Assembly (NCBI GenBank): GCA_023525715.1
Contig: CM042012.1
Span: forward strand, 44,679,441-44,743,440
DNA from: Cichorium intybus
Lineage: Eukaryota; Streptophyta; Magnoliopsida; Asterales; Asteraceae
Length of the DNA: 64,000 nucleotides
Direction of reading: 5' to 3'
The notes under the pieces are model-generated. The model was not told the origin of the DNA. It ran no database searches and worked only from the letters and a program-made list of their open reading frames with translations. This document shows, in pieces, positions 58,789-64,000 of this stretch (within the stretch, counting starts at the first letter, position 1; the number at the start of each line of letters is the position of its first letter). The position numbers were made by a program, and so were the translations under genes.

Positions 58789-59265
58789 TTGTCATATTCA
58801 ATCTATAGATTAAAAAGCGTAGCTCCCTATGGAATCGTGCCAACCGGATCTATTTCGGGTTTGGATCTACATTCGGGTTTGGGGTTCGGGTTGTGCACAA
58901 ACATTTTCCAAAGTTCCCGCTATCTCTTTATCCTCCGCCCCCGCCTCACTCACCGCCCTATCTCACACGTCCACCTCCAATTCCATCTTCCCCCCACTCG
59001 AAGCTACCTCCCTGTTCTATTCGGTTTCTTCGCCGCCGCATCAGGCCGTCAATTATGCACAAAAATAGATGTTAACCACCATCACCTGATCAATTCCCTT
59101 CATCGCACCATCCCAAACGCTAACCCTAATGTGAATTCAACTGTTCTTGCCTCCAGGAAACCATCCCAAACGCTAACCCTAATTAGAATTCAACTGATGA
59201 TAGTACTTTCGATGCTGATGTACCACCTGAATTTCCAGACCTGCTATGGAAGATGTTGCCAATGA
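58789..59265 (+). CDS. Unrecognised open frame in presumed CACTA element
   Basis: 158 codons without stop, Ser/Pro/Leu-rich, no domain I recognise, overlapping alternative frames of similar length (58829-59068, 58893-59075). It contains a direct repeat CATCCCAAACGCTAACCCTAA (59109 and 59162). It may be captured host sequence or chance. Confidence 0.2.
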   Translation: MSYSIYRLKSVAPYGIVPTGSISGLDLHSGLGFGLCTNIFQSSRYLFILRPRLTHRPISHVHLQFHLPPTRSYLPVLFGFFAAASGRQLCTKIDVNHHHLINSLHRTIPNANPNVNSTVLASRKPSQTLTLIRIQLMIVLSMLMYHLNFQTCYGRCCQ

Positions 59266-60311
59266 TAAATTAGGGAAATCGTAGCATGAAAAGCAAGGGG
59301 TAAACATTCATAAAGAGTAAAAGGGCGTAGTTGATAATATTAAATCTACTCATGAAGATGAGGAATTGCTGATACATCAAGAAATGAAAAAAAGAGGGTG
59401 AAGAGAGGTTGTAGATCTTCAATGTAAAATTTAAAAGGTCAGGAAAGTTTCTCTATGTATCATTTTACGTTTGGGTTTTCTCCTTTTTACTATGTAATTA
59501 TCATATTAGCTGATGAGATGGAGCCTGGTAAAACTTATGAGTTCGTCTCTAGCCAAGGATAAGAGTACAAATGAATGGAAGGTCAGCAAATTTTTTCTTG
59601 AACTCAAAATTAGTGATGATTGTGGTTAAGGAAACAAAGAATTTCCTATCTCTCTCTGTAACTCTAAGTTTACCACCGACTATTCGTTGTTATCCTTCTA
59701 CTTTTTCTTTTAGTAATTGTATATGTGTTGTAAAAGGTGTAAAAATTAAATTTTATTGAGCATGTTGAAAAACTTAATGAGGTTGTTGTTGGTTGCAGGG
59801 ACAATCAGGTAGACTTTGAGTCTCTGTAATTATTGTGTTTGAAGCTTGCAAATTGGATGGTGAAGGTGATGCTACTATCTCCAACGTGCTTACAAAGGCA
59901 ACCCTCTCAGGATTTTGATAAAAAATGATGGAGGATATATAACTACATACTTTTGTTAGCTTGGTAGAAATAACAACATACTTTTATGTAACTATGTCAT
60001 CTCTTCCAAGAGGCTATCATTATTAAAATTTAAACTTTTAGATATTTTTCACAAACTAATAATTTGATTTGCAATTACCGATGCGTGGTACCTATGTAAC
60101 TATGGCATCTATTATAGAAAGTTGTCTATCTTATTGGGGTTTTTTGTTAGTTTATTGATTTGGGTTTCGTCTAAAATTGCAACATGATCAGGTTTAAAGA
60201 AGGAAATCAACCAGGTTAGTTGCTTTACTTTATTTTCTTATTCTCTTAATGTGAGTTTAATTGGATCTTTTTTATTTTTGAGCTGAAAGATGATCACCTA
60301 AACATAAAAGC
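59266..60311. other. No supported gene
   Basis: Contains short open pieces and CTATGTAACTATG repeats (59975, 60090). The open frame 59571-59759 is not recognised. Confidence 0.4.
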
Positions 60312-60625
60312 ATGACTTCTTTTTGGAAATACTACTCAGAAGAAAATGTATCCCCTTATCCAACTATGTTTATTGGAGGAAACCATGGAGCATATAATTA
60401 ACTGTGGGAATTGTCAGTTGTTTTTATTTTCTAGAATTTATATTAATATTTATTTTATATAAATTAAGACGTAAAAAAACTACCATGTTATCTTTTTATG
60501 TAGATACTACGGATTATGGCCAACACTTCATAAATACTTCCTGGAATTTGCAGGAGTGTTCAAATTTTGGGGCATTCACATTGGTGGTCTTTCCGGAATC
60601 TATAAAGCCCTTAATTATCATTTAG
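60312..60625 (+). pseudogene. Two-exon fragment of lariat debranching enzyme (DBR1-like)
   Basis: Exon a (60312-60412) reads SFWKYYSEENVSPYPTMFIG then GNHGAYN-stop-LWEL. Exon b (60504-60625) reads YYGLWPTLHKYFLEFAG then FWGIHIGGLSGIYKALNYHL. Donor TT|GTCAG and acceptor TATGTAG|A restore the frame. This corresponds to the DBR1 metallophosphatase region with its GGNHE motif, which cleaves the 2'-5' bond of intron lariats in the nucleus. Here the motif Glu is Gly, a TAA at 60399-60401 replaces a Tyr-type codon, and no other exons flank it. It is probably a fragment captured by the surrounding CACTA or Helitron. Confidence 0.7.
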
Positions 60626-61845
60626 GTTTGTTACCTCTTCATTGTACGACTCTACTGAAAGTATTTTGCTATAATTGGGTCTAGGGCTGGAGGCTTAAAC
60701 TACAATACATTAACAAAATTATTTTTGAATGCATAGTGATGATGTCTTAGTAAGAAATCAAAGTAGAATTTACAATGCAAAAATTAATTCAAGTATCTTT
60801 TTGTTTGTTGCATTTAGCCCTATTTTTATTGAAAACCTAGCCTCTTTCTTAAATTTCTTACTAAAGTACAAAGTACAATGATGTAGTAGAATAGATTTAA
60901 ATAAGATGCTATAATAAGATTAATAGGATAAATATTTCAAAATATAATGTTATAATAAGACAAAAAGTTTGAGGTTCAATGTTATAATTGGGTAGATATA
61001 TTGAACAAAAATGCCTCATTAAGTAAAAAAAAATCAAAGTAGAATATTATAATAGAATAGATTAAAAAAGGATGCTATAATACAAAAATAAAAAATAGTA
61101 CACTTCCAATTATATCAATGCCATTCAAATATAAAGCTGTTTTCATTGTTATAATAGGGTAAATCTTCAGAGTATAATGTCTTAATAAGAAAAAGTTTGG
61201 AAGTACAATGCTATAATGGGGTTGTTTTTTTAAAAAACTTATCTAAAGTACAATGCTATAATTGAATAAAATTAAAAGTAGGATGCTATAATATAATACA
61301 TTTTATTTGCTTGCAGACGAGCACCTGAAGACAGGACCATTCCATTGAGTGTAATTGTAGAAAAGACAAAACTCACAATTATATATGTTGTAAAACAAGA
61401 CGAAAAAGAAGACCAAAAAAGGGAACGTCGAAAGAAAACAACACAATTCCAATTAAAACCATGAAGTACCCGAATCCGCAAAAAGAAAACCCCTTGACCC
61501 ACCCAGACCCACTGAAAAGGCTGGACCACCCAACGATATAACCCGACCCGGAATAGCAATGTACCTAAATCTTTTTGCCAAGAACAGCAACATACTTGCA
61601 TTTCACGACCAATATAGGAAAGGAATTTTATTTATTTATTATAACATATTGCTATTATTGGTAAAGGAATGTAAGTCCATTAGTATTACAGGCAAGGAGT
61701 TGTACGTATTTTCCTATAACATGTAAAAAAATGTTAGCACATTGTTATTATTGGGTTATGTTTAAGTTCGAGAAATATCAATGTACTTTCATAGATTGTT
61801 TATTATAGCATCCTACTTTAGTTTATTTGCTTGAACACTCCCTAA
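60626..61845. repeat. Region with repeated 'ACAATGCTATAAT' motif
   Basis: Numerous imperfect copies of AGTACAATGCTATAATRG between about 60880 and 61300. The minus open frame 61272-61601 (MQVCCCSWQKDLGTLL) has no recognised domain. Probable interior of the Helitron ending at 61872. Confidence 0.45.
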
Positions 61846-61872
61846 CCCGTGCGGAGCACGGGCTCAAGCTAG
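61846..61872 (+). mobile_element. Helitron 3' terminus
   Basis: Perfect hairpin CCCGTGC (61846-61852), loop GGA, GCACGGG (61856-61862), then CTCAAG and CTAG (61869-61872) followed by T. This is the standard plant Helitron end. The 5' TC end was not located; the DBR1 fragment lies 1.2 kb upstream in the same orientation. Confidence 0.6.
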
Positions 61873-63596
61873 TTATTTCTTAAACGCAGACCTTTCATGA
61901 TATATTGGAAAGCTAGTTATTTCTTGACACATTAGTAATCATTTGCTTCATTAGTCTAGTCATTTTTTCTCTCACCTTCTCATTGTTATGACCACTCTTC
62001 ACAATAAATTAATAGTAGAGTCGATATTAATGTTAACAAATATCCATCATAATATAACTTTTATGCACATATAAGTTTGGAATAAACTTATCAATTAAAC
62101 AAGGAAGTGAAAAATGGAAGCTTCAAGTTCGTTCATGGTGTAGTTCTTAGTCCTCAATGTGTCAAACAGCTCTGGGAGATTCCAGTACCTATAATTATAT
62201 TTCAAAAATTATATATAAGTTTATGATACAAAAGGGTTTACTACTGAAAATAATCAAAAGGGTATTAGAGTAAACTTTTTCATTTGTTGGGAGGCTTAGT
62301 GTTTTATTATTATTAATTAATTAATCTCCATGTATTAAGTTTTAAATAAGAATCCAGCCCTGTTCTTATTAGTCTTCTACATAAAACGAAGAAATAGTAG
62401 AAATCCACCTTAGGTAAGCAAGACGTGTTTGCTTCATAGATTCGCAAAACAAACCACTTCAATAATATCTAAAATTTCAGTTATCTCCTTCATTATTGAT
62501 GAAGTGCCTGTATATATAATAAGAAAATGTGAGCGAAATTAAAAAAAATTGACATATCAACTATGAATGTAACCTTCTAAAGCATCTCAATCCCATCAAC
62601 TAGTTTTTAGAGTTTGTGCTCAAAAGTCGTGTCTACAATCCTCCTTTAAGTACTTCCTCAGATCATTATATTTCAAACCCCTTATTTACTTCTTGAGAAT
62701 CTCAAATACAACCAAGAAAATGTTATTACATACAGCAACCTCAAGATTCGTGAATCTTCTCTAATTGCAACTCTTCAAATTTAAACCTATAAACCACAAT
62801 TCTCTCCCTTTCATCCTGTAAGTATATATAAATTTATGGGCCTTTTTAGTTTGCCAAATAACAAAAAAACTCTATGCGACTTAAAGGATACCTTATTAGA
62901 GTCCTTGACATTTAGCAAGGCTTGAACAGGCTATGGTTTTGAGTCCTTTGATGAAGCCTCTCTCTTTAATACAAATGATAAATTTGATATCTATTTTATA
63001 AATCAAAATAAATAAAGTTTAAAAGACATATCATACCGAAGATGCAACTTTGCTTCCATGTTTTGATCCATGACCATTAGACTTTCCAACCTTCGTTTTC
63101 ATAGCTTGCCAACTTGGGCTGCTATTTTAGTATTGTCATGCACTTCTGAATGTAGACTCCGAGTATTGAATCACACTCGACCAACTGAAGCAAGTGCTGA
63201 ATCGCACTAACCAGGGAAGAAACCATTGAGATGAGTGTTGAGGAGTAGGTTGAACCTTGAATCGAGGGTAAAGGGGAGAAGACGACTCAAGTTAAGTCTT
63301 ATAGGGCAGATAAGGCAAGAGTTAAATATTATTGTGATGGGCCACATCGGAAGCAATTGGAAGCGTCAACGGCGGCAAGGAAGGAAGCATCACCGACGGC
63401 AGGGAAGCAACTGAAAGCATCATTCGCCTGTGGGAATTTGTTGTCCACAAGAAAAAATGGCTAAGACGATGTATTTGGGGTGAAACTAGGTTAAGCGAAT
63501 AGGGGGAAACGCTGATTGGGAGGGGGGAGGTAAAAACTTTTGGGGGGGGGGGATGACATTCAATTTTCATGAAATTGTGATTAGTTGGGCCAACTT
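61873..63596. other. No supported gene; possible exon fragments
   Basis: Minus-strand pieces look exon-like but are unassigned: about 62118-62195 (RYWNLPELFDTLRTKN, then TMNELEASIF) and 63040-63115 (SSPSWQAMKTKVGKSNGHGS). A G run at 63541-63552. The minus open frame 63322-63570 has no recognised content. Confidence 0.3.
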
Positions 63597-63760
63597 CATC
63601 GACGATTTGGCGATGGATTTAGCAAGTGATCGGGTAAGGAACGAGGTGGGGGGAATTAATGATCATATTGTCACTGAAACCCTCACCATATGCTAAATTC
63701 TGCGACAGATTAGAGAGAGAAATTTTTGTAGATAAAAATCCGTCGTTGATCACTATTAAA
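63597..63760. repeat. Subterminal-like GCGAYGGA motifs
   Basis: GATTTGGCGATGGATTTAGC, CTGCGACAGATTAGAGAG and AAAATCCGTCGTTGATCAC resemble the motifs of the CACTA left end (57950-58230). They could mark the approach to the right end, which is not reached before 64000. Confidence 0.4.
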
Positions 63761-64000
63761 CCCCTCACTAAACATGTTGAAAACGTAAACTTTGTTAGGA
63801 TAGGAATTCAACCAAATACTAGATACAAACAAGTATTACAAAGACATGATTCAACAGCACACTCAATAATAATAAGGAACAATGATGAACACACTGATAG
63901 AATAGAAACAGTGTCGAATGCTTTGGTATTACGATTTAGGGTTTTACAGTAATGCTGAATTGCAAGCAAACTTGACACGTATAGGTATCACTAATATTTA
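63761..64000. other. Window end, nothing recognised
   Basis: The open frame 63659-63952 has no recognisable domain. Confidence 0.3.

Overview
This is eukaryotic, plant nuclear DNA. It is AT-rich and dominated by LTR retrotransposons, with plant TATA boxes (TATAAATA, TATAAAAG), tRNA-Met primer binding sites (TGGTATCAGAGC), Ty1/copia and Ty3/gypsy chromovirus polyproteins, hAT, CACTA, Helitron and Harbinger-like remnants, a tRNA-derived SINE, and one split host gene with a CCT domain. The style of the elements suggests an asterid eudicot, possibly Asteraceae; this is inference only.

Left part (1-45409): one stack of nested retrotransposons, readable from target-site duplications (TSDs) and LTR pairs. 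The outermost readable element is C, a Ty1/copia element holding only Gag and a protease relic. Its 5' LTR was hit by D (copia, minus strand, TSD side CAAGC). Its gag was split by solo LTR G (8858-10017, TSD GCTGA). Its region downstream of the protease was hit by E2 (chromovirus, minus strand, 11405-21048). Its 3' LTR was hit by A (copia, 21579-45015). A was in turn hit by F (chromovirus, 25698-33779, almost intact polyprotein) and, inside A's own 3' LTR, by B (copia, 36212-44285, perfect TSD TATTT). At the far left a chromovirus LTR H (1686-4770) cuts D, and an LTR of the E2 family (1-1685) abuts H.

A and B look like a non-autonomous/autonomous pair. They share LTRs, PBS, a long 5' leader and a 3' untranslated block, but B carries gag-pol while A carries only a diverged Gag and replaces pol with hairpin-rich sequence. 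In both leaders, and twice more in A, there is a hairpin with a constant 22-nt loop whose stems differ in sequence yet stay complementary. That is covariation expected of a selected RNA (or DNA) structure, and it is the best candidate here for an undescribed system. A second structural theme is 13-bp 5-3-5 interrupted palindromes, repeated in pairs inside the LTRs of three chromoviruses (E, E2, F), with different arms but the same geometry.

Right part (45410-64000): gene-poor sequence with a possible Harbinger-like end at 46975, Helitron-like 3' ends (48266-48301, 49070-49088, 61846-61872), two hAT-type MITEs with 8-bp TSDs (49173-49737, 56867-57542), a CCT-domain gene on the minus strand (50321-53549) whose middle is invaded by a foldback element and a SINE with a perfect 16-bp TSD, a Harbinger-like relic (55425-55985), and a CACTA-type left end (57929). 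Downstream of the CACTA end lie a two-exon fragment of a lariat-debranching-enzyme (DBR1) gene and a Helitron 3' end.
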